NCBI RefSeq assembly: GCF_020283565.1 | Contig: NC_060065.1 | Coordinates: forward strand, 40,660,409-40,724,408 | Length of the DNA stretch: 64,000 nt | Direction of reading: 5' to 3' | Source: Trifolium pratense | Taxonomy: Eukaryota > Streptophyta > Magnoliopsida > Fabales > Fabaceae | Part shown: one piece after another, positions 13,661-23,724 of the stretch | How the letters are laid out: each line of letters starts with the position of its first letter | Position numbering within the stretch: the stretch's first letter is position 1 | Program-made: the position numbers and the translations under genes | Notes under the pieces: model-generated | Seen by the model: the letters and a program-made list of their open reading frames with translations, nothing else | The model's database searches: none | Told to the model about the DNA's origin: nothing

Positions 13661-14162
13661 TGAAGCTATCTTTCTCTAAAGGGTTAGGTTGCGTCAAAAT
13701 TGGACCCAACAAGACAAAACCTGGTGGCCCTTGTTGTCCATTGGTCCACAACAATTTGTTCCTCACTCAAGCTATATGATATATCAGCTTTAGTTAGTAA
13801 TTATGAAAGAAACTGACTAACGAGACATTTTATGATCAAGTTCATTAAGAAAAAATTTATCTAAAAATTTGTATAATTTTGATACATTTAAAAATTATAA
13901 TAACAACATTTTGATGTAATTTTAACAATATAACTATATATACACACATTTATAGCATATCTATAACAACAAATTTGTGTACCTTTATATGATATAATTG
14001 AGGAAAAGGATAAAATATTGTGTACCTAAATAGAAAATGAGAGGTGAACCACTATCATGCCATCTAGTTTTAGGTTTGTATCATATATGTTAATGATCGT
14101 CTATAGTTAATGAGACAACAATTGAGGGAAGAAAAACCTCTCATTAAACTTAACATAATAGT

Positions 14163-14791
14163 TAGAGGTGGGAACAGGCCAGGCCGGCCTACATGGCCTT
14201 AAGGCCTAGCCTACATAGGCTCAGGCCAGGCCAGCCTATTTCTTTAAATAGAGCAGGCCAATGCTTTTTTATAAGCCTATTTAGCTAAAAAGGCCAGGCC
14301 GCAGGCCATTAAAAAAGCCTTTGAGGCCTACTAGGCCGGCCTATTTAAGTTAACATGAATAATATTTTTATTACGATTATTATTTATATATTAAAATTTA
14401 TATTTTGATTAAATTATAAATCTATTAACTTTTTAAGTAATTTAAGTTTATTAATCTACATTAGTTTTTAACATATATAAATGTATTATTATAAACTAGA
14501 ATTGAAATATGATGACATATATAGTCAAATTCTCTAAAATATCAAATGGAACATTATTTTATTAGTTCATAAGTATATTTCAAAATAAATATAATTATTT
14601 ATTTAAATATGTTCATATGAAATAGGCTTTTAAACAGGCTAACAGGCCACATCAGACTTTCAAAAGGCCAGGCTCAGGCCTAGAATTTAAGCCTATGATA
14701 GGCCACAGGCCAGGCTCAGACCTTCGATTTTTTGACAGGCCAGGCTCAGGCTTGGCAAAGCCTAGCTCGGCCTAGCCTATTCCCACCTCTA
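14163..14791. mobile_element. hAT-type MITE, 629 bp
   Basis: Ends are TAGAGGTGGGAACAGGCC and, inverted, TAGAGGTGGGAATAGGCT. Perfect 8-bp duplications ATAATAGT sit at 14155-14162 and 14792-14799. Both ends are rich in AGGCC/GGCCT repeats, which form extra hairpins; the middle is AT-rich. No transposase. Confidence 0.9.
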
Positions 14792-15569
14792 ATAATAGTC
14801 CACAATCCATTCAGAAGCAAAACTAAATTAAATAATTCATCAATAATTTGTGTTTAATAAAAAATTTACCAAATAACAATATTTTAATATACATGATCAA
14901 CATGTCATATGTGAAAATTTAGAATGAAGATAGTATATAAATATAAGGGACCCCACAAGTTCCTTTGACCTATTTTTAAGGTCGCGTGGGAAGCACAAAC
15001 AACCTTATAACTATGGCAAATATCAACCTTCTATAATTTTTTATTAATCCTTTCTCTAATTTAAAAAAAATCATTGGAAAGTTCTTAATTAATTGTTGGA
15101 TTTTATAGCATGTTACATGCCGTAGCGGGATCTCATATAAAAATATATTATACTAATCTTGTATTAGTGACAAATAGTGTGAACATAATGCATAAATTGA
15201 ATATGCTTAGTTCCACCTCCTCACTCTACGTATATAAGGTGGGAAAAGAACCAAATTGAACTTGAGATGCCGTACCCGTTCATTTCCAATTTCCATATAT
15301 TTTATTATATGGCTACTTCCAAGTGTGCTTGAAAGTCATCACCAAAAACTTGACAAATGTTTATTGAGTTTCTATCACTTTTTTTTTAACAATATTTGTA
15401 ATATGTACCTTTGTGGTGTATAACTTGTAGTGGTGTATAACTTGTATCATTCAAATTCAATACTTAGTGAATGACCAAAAATATTTTCTCAATATTATTT
15501 GGATACTCTAATTAAAAAGAAATTAAAAAGAACAAAGTGAAATCGAGTAATATTATAAAATTGTAAAAA

Positions 15570-16015
15570 TACTTGAACCCTAGGGTACGTGGTTCGATTC
15601 CCACAAAAGGCAAAAATTCTAGTAGCCAGAGAGGAGAGTATAGAGAAGATCGTGAGGTGTAGTGCCGGGAGAAGGGACCCGAACTGTTACAAAAAAGTAG
15701 ATAGTGGGAATGAATTGAACATGTACTTGAAACTCATGGTACATGGTTCGATTCCCACATAAGGTAAAAAATCTACTAGAGAGGGGAGTAGAGAAGATCG
15801 TAAGGTGTACTGCCGGGAGAAGGAGCCCGGGCTGTTACAAAAAAGCGTCTTTTTGGAACAACCCTAGCCCAATTGGTAGTGGGAATGGATTGAACATGTA
15901 CATGAACCCTAATGTACGTGATTCGATTTCTACAAGCAAAAACTCTACTAGAGAGATGAGTAGAGAAGATCGTGAAGTGTAGTGCCGGAAGAAGGGGCCC
16001 ACACTGTTACAATTA
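15570..16015 (+). repeat. Three tandem copies of a tRNA-like SINE unit
   Basis: Three units of about 130-155 bp (starting near 15570, 15700 and 15860) share GGTTCGATTCCCAC (box B-like), CTAGAGAG..GAGTAGAGAAGATCGT and GTGCCGG.AGAAGG, and end with ACTGTTACA. Only the third has a good box A (CTAGCCCAATTGGTAGTGGG). The first two look 5'-truncated, so the cluster may have grown by nested insertion or unequal exchange. Short open frames here are artefacts of the repeat. Confidence 0.7.
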
Positions 16016-16358
16016 GCCATTTATATTTTAAAGTGAATTGCTCAATTATTTCCAATTGATCAAAAAAGTGAGCAATAACATTTCATGAATCCGGGAGATT
16101 ATGCTTTTCTTGAGCAATAACATTTACTTTTAGAATCTTTAAAATCTAACTATATTGATTAAGAAATTAAGGTTCATATTTTTCTAAACAATAATAATAA
16201 GAATAATATCCATCTATCATTAATTTATCATGTGTAGGAGGAGGTCACCCAATAAGATTACATTTTTTTAATCTTGAAGGCATGAAACACCCCTTTTCAA
16301 TTGACCAAATCATGTCCAAACAATAATTACATGGTTCAATCCAAGCCCATGCAACACC

Positions 16359-16366
16359 TATAAATA
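16359..16366 (+). promoter_or_regulatory. TATA box of nicotianamine synthase
   Basis: TATAAATA, 100 bp before the ATG at 16467, preceded by CAACAC. The position fits a short unspliced leader. Confidence 0.6.
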
Positions 16367-16466
16367 CTTGAAACATTTCCTCATTTTTTCCACAAGGCAA
16401 ATAACCATCTTGTATTTCATTTTCAATCTCCCAAACTTCTACTCAAATTACCTTCAATTCAATCCA

Positions 16467-17321
16467 ATGGCTTCATTCCAAACCTTCAACTTTGAAACTC
16501 AAATTCCACATGAGCTTCTCATATCTCAAATCATGCAAATTCATGCAACAATTTCTAAGCTAGAATCTCTTAGGCCATCAAAACAAGTCAACACCCTTTT
16601 CACTCACTTAGTCAAACTTTGTATTCCCCCTTCATCCATTGACATTGAAACCCTACCTCAAGAGGTTAAGACAATGCGTGAGAGCCTCATCAAACTTTGT
16701 GGCAAAGCTGAAGGATTCTTAGAGCTTGAATTCTCAACTTTCATTAACCTCACACCAAACCCAATGAAAAATTTAACACTTTTTCCTTACTATGGAAACT
16801 ATGTTAAACTAGCAAACTATGAGAACAAAATCCTCAAAGAAAATGGTGTTGTGAATCCAAATAAAGTAGCCTTTATTGGATCTGGTCCAATGCCACTAAG
16901 TTCAATTATATTGGCAACTCATCACATGGAATCAACTCAATTTGATAATTTTGATATTGATGAGAAGGCTAATGAAGTTGCTAGCAAGATTGTGGCCTCG
17001 GATAAAGCACTTGAAAAGAGGATGAAGTTTGTGACACAAAATATTATGGAAGTGAAAGAGAAATTAGGGCAATATGATTGCATTTTCTTGGCTGCACTTG
17101 TTGGTATGAGTAGAGGTGAAAAAATGAAGGTTTTGGGTCATATAAGAAAATATATGAAACAAGGTGGTATTTTGCTTGTAAGAAGTGCAAAAGGGAGTAG
17201 AGCTTTTTTGTATCCAATTGTTGATGAGAATGATGTGATGGATTTTGAGGTGCTTACTATTTTTCATCCAACGGATGATGTGATCAACTCGGTTGTTCTT
17301 CTTCAAAAGCCTAAAGCTTGA
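16467..17321 (+). CDS. NAS: Nicotianamine synthase (284 aa, intronless)
   Basis: Nicotianamine synthase joins three S-adenosylmethionine molecules into nicotianamine, the cytosolic chelator used for iron, zinc and copper transport in plants. The protein shows LRPSKQVNTLFTHLV, LIKLCGKAEG, FPYYGNY, the SAM-binding VAFIGSGPMPLSSIILA, FDIDEKA, FLAALVGM, LVRSAKGSRAFLYPIVDE and IFHPTDDVINSVV, in family order. The chosen start, MASFQTF, follows the TATA box by 100 bp; a frame-open ATG 99 bp upstream lies almost at the TATA box and is unlikely. The single exon is normal for NAS genes. Oddity: it stops shortly after NSVVLLQKPKA, so it lacks the roughly 30-residue Cys-containing tail that I recall from Arabidopsis-type enzymes. 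An AATAAA lies at 17459. Confidence 0.93.
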   Translation: MASFQTFNFETQIPHELLISQIMQIHATISKLESLRPSKQVNTLFTHLVKLCIPPSSIDIETLPQEVKTMRESLIKLCGKAEGFLELEFSTFINLTPNPMKNLTLFPYYGNYVKLANYENKILKENGVVNPNKVAFIGSGPMPLSSIILATHHMESTQFDNFDIDEKANEVASKIVASDKALEKRMKFVTQNIMEVKEKLGQYDCIFLAALVGMSRGEKMKVLGHIRKYMKQGGILLVRSAKGSRAFLYPIVDENDVMDFEVLTIFHPTDDVINSVVLLQKPKA

Positions 17322-17458
17322 TTGGCCCCAATTACTAAGGAAGTTGAATGTTTACTATGTAGTTTCTATTTAAGTGTGTTTTGTTATGTACTATATGTAG
17401 TTTGCCTCATTTGTCTTGCTTGCTATTGAAAGTTATGTATTGTACTTCATAATATGAT

Positions 17459-17464
17459 AATAAA
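17459..17464 (+). terminator. Candidate poly(A) signal of nicotianamine synthase
   Basis: AATAAA about 140 bp past the stop codon, with a T/G-rich stretch after it. Confidence 0.4.
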
Positions 17465-17483
17465 TGTGTTTTTCGTATTATTA

Positions 17484-18320
17484 TGAATGGAACAAATTGA
17501 ATGAAAAAACAATTCTTAATTTCATTAATGTGCTCAAGTACTTACAATATTAGCTAACAAGATAACTTGTTGAACAAGCTATAGAACTAACTAACTTTAT
17601 CATCCTCTTTCACTTGAGTTTGTTTTTATGGTGCAAATATCCTCCCGGCCCGAAGTTGGAGGATGGTAAATGTCTATCATGCCCAATTTGACTAGTAAAA
17701 GACCAAATGGTTTGAGTTTGTATATCAACGAAAGCAAGTTGGGTCTTCGCACCTAGAGCATGTCGCATTAAATGACTCAATGCAAGATAATTCGAGAACC
17801 ATTGAGTTGAGGAGTAATTGTAACGGAATTTGGTCCTTCACTTGGATGCACGTAGAAGATAGAGTTGGAATTGTTCGGTGGAACTTGAGCATGTGGAGGA
17901 ACTTGATGAGGAGGCATGGTGAGAATGGGAAAATGAGGCAAAATGAAGATTGGTTGCAAAGAAATAGAAGCTTGAAGAAGCTCAATATGCAAAAAATCAA
18001 TAGCGGTTATGCAGGAACTCGATGAAGAAGATGAAGGAAGTTAGGAAGCAACGAAAAACGGATATGGATTGTAACAAACTTTCTATCTTGAAGGACGATA
18101 ATCTGATACCATATTATGAATGGAACAAATTGAATTAAAAACCATTCTTTCATTAAAAAATCAAGAGGATACAATATCTATTTATAAAAGTAATGTGTAA
18201 CATGCTAACTAACGTGCCTCAAGCACTTATACAATACTATCTAACAAGATAACTTGTTGCACAGGCTATAGAACTAGCTAACTTTGTCTTCCTCTTTCGC
18301 TTGGGTTTGTTTATGGTACA
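17484..18320 (-). mobile_element. Internally deleted Ty1/copia element
   Basis: Two related LTR-like ends in the same orientation: 17484-17635 (152 bp) and 18117-18320 (204 bp), both TGAATGGAACAAATTGAAT..to GGT(A/G)CA. Just inside the right LTR is TGATACCA (18104-18111), the complement of a tRNA-Met primer-binding site, which makes the element minus-strand. Next to the left LTR, on the minus strand, is a purine-rich GGGAGGATAT. Between them a minus-strand gag start is readable: YVHPSEGPNSVTITPQLNGS, typical of copia gag N-termini. Everything from mid-gag to the 3' end is missing. Target duplication unclear. Confidence 0.75.
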
Positions 18321-18329
18321 ATATATATT

Positions 18330-19200
18330 TCCAAAAGGCAAAACTAAGATGTATATCGTTGAAAGTTGAAACCGTCCATTTTATAAACTTAGTATACTGA
18401 TGACTTCATGTCATTGGACGCTGTCACCTGCGCGTGGCGCAGCTTGAGTGTGTTCTTGCTGCGTGTGGCGCAGCAGATCTGACAGGTGAAAGCTATAAAT
18501 AGAGAACTCATTTTCTAGTGCAAAGGTTACGAAATTGTAAGTAGTTTGAAGACTCGGAGCTCATAGCAAGGGATCTGAATCTGGGATCCAAGTGAAGAAA
18601 CAAGTCCAAAGTTCAATCCACCAAGATTCCATCTCCATCTTTAATTGTAATTCCTAATTTCTTCATGGATTGCTAAACTCTTTTGATTGGATCTTTAGTG
18701 GATTCTATTCCACCTTCATTGAACCATGTAAACTTTGATTCTCTCTAAATGAATTTTGAAGTAGTTTCATTTGATTGTTCTTATTGCTTAATGCTTCATA
18801 TGATTTGACCAATTGTGTGATGAATTTAATGATTGATTTTATCATGAGAATGAAAATTAGTCATGGATCTAGGAATGATTGACCAATTAATGGTCACTTT
18901 AGAAATAATGGATTATTGATTGTGATTAAAGGATCAAAGCTCTTAAAACCTCCCTCAATCACAAATCCACGTAAGAAATTTGGGGTTTGTGATGGAGAGA
19001 GAGGATTATGCTCCAAGAGATTGGGCATAATCATATCTTGTTTGATCCAATCTTGAAACTAATTCATTGATTCATTGAAATTGAACATGTTTACCAATTA
19101 AGAGTGTGAGTAAATGATCCAAAAAGGTCCAATCGGCTCCTTAATATTTGAATTACTCACAAATTTTATTTTTGCCAAGTGTATGAACAAACTTTTATAC
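18330..19200. other. Unclassified repeat-like stretch, possibly an LTR
   Basis: Contains CTATAAATAGAGA (about 18490-18505) after a (C/T)GCGTGTGGCGCAGC repeat, then a long T-rich non-coding stretch. The style resembles a gypsy LTR U3/R/U5, but no partner LTR or primer site was found. Confidence 0.3.
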
Positions 19201-19215
19201 CCCCCCCCCCCCCCC
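19200..19215. repeat. C16 homopolymer
   Basis: Sixteen consecutive C; its length is probably unreliable in the assembly. Confidence 0.9.
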
Positions 19216-19547
19216 AATAGGTGGAAAACTATAACACAAACATGAACAAAAGGAATAACTCATTAAACTTGAGGCAAAACAAACAAACACATAATGGAGT
19301 TTATGACTTTATAATGATAGAAGATGATGTTAAAGAGATTAGTAATCTAAAAAGAAGACTTGAAACTAAATTTGATATCAAAAACTTCATAAATAGAAGT
19401 ATATCCACATAATGGAGTTTGCAAGTTCTAAAAAACGAACCATAATGTAAAATTAAAGGAGGGCAGAAAGCACAAACATCATATATACTATATATCATAT
19501 ATCAAATGACAAATATCAACCGTGTATGATGTTTTATTGGATATTGC

Positions 19548-19760
19548 ATGAGCATGTTCCAGGATGCAGATTTGCTGCAGTAATTTTTCACGCAGTTTTG
19601 ATTCTGGCCGTTGATTGTTGATCGAACGATCCAGATCAACGCAGTTATAAAATCACTTAAATCAATCTTAAGATCGGACGGCTGTAATTTAAAACAGCGT
19701 GAAAACTGTGGGAAACCAAACAGCAGGAAATCTGTTTCCCATGTTCCATGCCCGCAGTGG
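19548..19760. mobile_element. Possible MITE with imperfect inverted ends
   Basis: The left GAGCATGTTCCAGGATGCAG and the inverted right GGGCATGGAACATGGGAAAC are related but imperfect, as are inner AAATCTG copies. GC content is higher than the flanks. No target duplication confirmed. Confidence 0.35.
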
Positions 19761-19804
19761 GACCTTATCAAAGGACAGTATTATCTTTCGTATATTATAT
19801 ATTA

Positions 19805-20430
19805 TTAGTGTGAACATATTGCATAAATAGGATATGCTTAATAGTTAATTCACTTTCTCATTAACGATAAATTGATCCAAGTGATAAGTGTCTTTGGTCC
19901 ACTTAAATTAAACATGTGATCAGGGGTTTGATTACTGACTCATGCGTATGAAGAAAATTCAGTTGAAAAAGAAACACCCACCTCATGTGCCCTATAGGTT
20001 TTCTGACTAAAATTAATCATCGCTACCGGTGATGGAATCTTTTTATCAATATCATGAAGAAAAAAATTCACTTTCTCATTCTACACGCAGTGTGGAAAGA
20101 ACAAATTGAACTTTAGATACTATCCCAATTTAGCCCCCAATTTATCTTGTAAGAAGTGCAAAAGGGAGTAGAGCTTTTTTGTATCCAATTGTTGATGAGA
20201 ATGATGTGATGGATTTTGAGGTGCTTACTATTTTTCATCCAACGGATGATGTGACCAACTCGGTTGTTCTTCTTCAAAAGCCTAAAGCTTGATTGAACCC
20301 TAAGGAAGTTGAATTTTTACCATGTAGTTTCTATTGAAGTGTATTTTGTTTATGTACTATGTAATTTGCCTCATTTGTCTTGCTTGATAAGATGATTGAA
20401 CATTTTGTATCCTACTTCCAAATATTATAA
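19805..20430 (+). pseudogene. Broken duplicate of the nicotianamine synthase locus (3' fragment)
   Basis: From 20146 (CTTGTAAGAAGTGCAAAAGG) to the stop at about 20292 the sequence is nearly identical to the last 147 bp of the NAS gene (from 17175), coding the VRSAKGSRAFLYPIVDE..HPTDDVTNSVV end, and the match continues into the 3' UTR. Upstream, 19805-20125 resembles the NAS upstream region 15170-15290 (GTGAACAT..TTGCATAAAT..GATATGCTTA and AAAGAACAAATTGAACTT). So the whole locus was duplicated and then lost most of its coding region by an internal deletion. A SINE-like repeat sits inside (about 19870-20070). It cannot make enzyme. Confidence 0.85.
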
Positions 20431-21480
20431 TAATAGAAATGGGTTTTTTCCTCATTTTAGTTTTACAAAATAATAGAGGACAGAAATTACTCTTACATTT
20501 GCCTCATTTTGAATCTTTATTAAACAAGACAAATATTAACAAGTGCCTAACGAGCACTAGATAAAAAGGTTAATCATAGAAATATTCTCTTTTTTTTACA
20601 AAAACAAACTTATAGCATTTTATTAATAAAAATGTATCAACTAAACTTTCATTTTTAACTAAAAATTAATTGTTGAAATATTCTCTTGAATTAAACTTCA
20701 ATTTTTAACCAAGAATATCTCATTTTTAACTATCCAAAATTTAATAATATTAATTATAAGCCACTCTTCTTTTTTTTGCACAATTAAGATACTCTTCAAT
20801 TATTTAAAAAAGAAACTCACGAGTCCATTCATTTCATTAAAAACAAATTTTTGTGACAAAAAGCAATTTAAGGAGCACAATTAAATTTTCAAATTAACTA
20901 TAAAATTAAAGGGTAAGGTGTTTTCTATTATGCAAACTAATCCTTCAAAATTGAAAAGCAGGACTAATCTTTCTGATTTCTTCAAAAAATTAAAGGGTAA
21001 GGTGTTTTCTATTATGCAAACTACGTATAAACCTTTTATAATATATATCTTGTAAATGTTACCAAATAATCATAACTAATTTGTAAAAATGAACAAATAA
21101 TTGACATATGAAACCGTTTTTAAAATTTTAACCAAAAAAATATAAAAAAATCAGCTACGTTCACATATCTTTATATAAGATAAAAAGTCATTTTAGACGC
21201 ATCAAATCAGAGCATATATGCGTCTTCTATTATATGTTTGTGTATACCAAATTGAGCAATAAATCCTTCAAAATTTTAACATCGTCCACCATCAATGGCT
21301 TATGATTCTTTCCGTTTATGCCAAAAAGTAGATACATAAATTCAACAAGCCATATACAGCCTCATCTTAGATGCAAAATTTGTTGAGCAACATTATAGAA
21401 AAATATGCTTTTGCTCCAATACATGACTAAAACAGATTGTACAAAATGAATATAATTCCGTATACTCCTCAAAGATTCAA
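20430..21480. other. Intergenic, with a 35-bp direct repeat
   Basis: No gene seen. AATTAAAGGGTAAGGTGTTT and the bases after it occur twice, at about 20904-20939 and 20988-21024, 84 bp apart. The right end may reach the 3' UTR of the ubiquitin protease. Confidence 0.4.
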
Positions 21481-21860
21481 TGAAAACTTTGTAGCCTCCG
21501 CGGAGAAAGAGAACATATGGCAGCAAGACATGAAACCTAAACTTCTATATCGAATATGCATGGAACGGAACACCTAGGAAATCATTACATGGCCATTGTG
21601 GAAGACTTGAATGATACAGTCTCCACGTTCTCCTGCGACTAACGCCAGCACTAGCTCAAAGAGTCAGTATGTGACAAACCCAAACTGAGCAACCCAGTAT
21701 AGGCACCACCATTCCTACGATAATTAGTAATACAGTATACACACCAGGTCTCACTAGCAAGACAGATCAACATGCTGCAATATTTTTGGGAAAACACAAA
21801 CTATCAATAGCTTTTTAATGCATGAATCACTATCGGATCTATAGGCTTTATAAAATGGTA

Positions 21861-22012
21861 CTCCCTCTGGTCTCAAATATAAGCAAAGATTTCCTTTTTT
21901 AGATTCATTGAATAACTGATGTATTTGGTTCATATTATGGATCAAATACATCAGTTATTCAATGAATAACCTGAAAAAAGGAATATTTGCTTATATATGA
22001 GACCGGAAGGAG
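21861..22012. mobile_element. Stowaway-like (Tc1/mariner) MITE, 152 bp
   Basis: Starts CTCCCTCTGGTCTCAAATAT and ends, inverted, CTCCTTCCGGTCTCATATAT. TA dinucleotides flank it at 21859-21860 and 22013-22014. It is a near-perfect foldback just 3' of the ubiquitin protease coding end. Confidence 0.85.
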
Positions 22013-22058
22013 TAAATCAGTAGAATAAAATTAGAGATCATCACATACCATGTTTTGA

Positions 22059-22763
22059 TCAAGGTCCATCAAATTGTACTTTTTCTTGGCTAAATGATTT
22101 GAGACGTTCAATCAGATCCTTTTTCAATGACTCGGGAACCTTTGATTTAAAAGCATTCCGGGCATCTGCTATTAACTTCCTGCATGGCATGAAATGCATA
22201 TCCAAGTCAAGAATTATAACCAAGAGAGGCTGTAAAATATGATTTAACATAGTTCACATACTAATAAAAGGTAAAGAAAACTTATATAACTAAAAGTTGA
22301 GTGAGAATTTAACATCTTTTTTTTTAGATAAAGAGACTTGCTAAGAAACCAAGCCGCCAAATATATATGGGGAGGGATCAAATTACACCGGTGTAACATT
22401 TGAGTAATGTTACACCGTTCAATAACGCTTCAACGAATACAAATTTTACAAAATCCACGTTGGATTTAAAGTTTATATCATATAGATCATTCATGTTGAA
22501 TTCTATAAAAATCTAAAATCATTTGATATGTTATTGAGATTGATCAAGCTTAACGGTATTCAATAAAAACACATAAAGCGTTAATCTTGATCGGTCTCAA
22601 TAACATATCAAACGATTTTAGATTTTTGTAAAATTGAACATGAATGATCTATATGATATAAACTTTCAATCCAACGGTGGATTTTGTAAAATTTGTATTC
22701 GTTGAAACGTTATTGAGCGGCGTAACATTACTCAAATGTTACACCGGTGTAATTTGACCCCTC

Positions 22764-22851
<88 letters not shown>

Positions 22852-23634
22852 TCAGGATCCGTTGACACCAAGTGTCAAACTTTATTTTGACACCAAATTA
22901 TATCCCTTGATTCCATCTAATCGAAAGGCTCTAATTAACTCACTTGATATTGCATGTGAGACCTCATCTATTTTTTTTTTTACAATAATATCTCGTGCAC
23001 TTTTTGTTTACAAGGTATCTCATATGTACTTGATGTCATGGTTTCTTGACAAATTTTTGTTATTTCTCTGGCATTGATGAATGGTAGGTTTGAAAACAAT
23101 TGTATATTTCCACTATTATGAATTTCTCGTTCTTTTATTTCCATGTTATTGAGATTCCTGAGAAAACAATTGTATGATTGAAAATCTGATTGTAGATTTC
23201 CATTCCTTCATGAGCTTTTTTTTTATATTGTTAGTTATTGTTTTATTGAAACTCAAACAAATTATATTTCGAAGCAAGGAAATAAGTTGTTTTGGGAATT
23301 CTAAGGGTAGGGTAGATGGATTCCGGAGAAAATATTAATCTGTACTTGCAAAAGGATATTAGGTTAAACATATAGTTTAATAATTTTCCAATTCAACTCC
23401 ATAAGTAATTCAATAGTGGGATTTTAAATTCTATGAGCAGAATATTAGATGAACGAAATATCATGTGCACGCATTAGGAGAAGAAGGGGATGAACGAAAA
23501 CGATGAATAGCACAGGAAGAACAGAGACTAGGATAAAGCAAGGGTCACGCGCAGCATTAAGTGAATCAATGAGAGCCTTTGGATGAGATCAAATCAAGGG
23601 ATATGCTTTGGTGTCAAATTAAAGTTTGACACCT

Positions 23635-23724
<90 letters not shown>

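Noticed and set aside
15743..15982. 79-residue frame upstream of NAS
   Set aside because: Lies entirely in the tandem SINE units and repeats their period; no independent coding evidence.
17064..17306. Antisense frame in nicotianamine synthase
   Set aside because: Shadow of the real gene on the other strand; no promoter and no recognisable protein.
22736..23077. Open frame with poly(Ile-Tyr)
   Set aside because: Translation of a (TA)n-(GA)n microsatellite. The same applies to the frames at 23594-23776 and 48753-48950.
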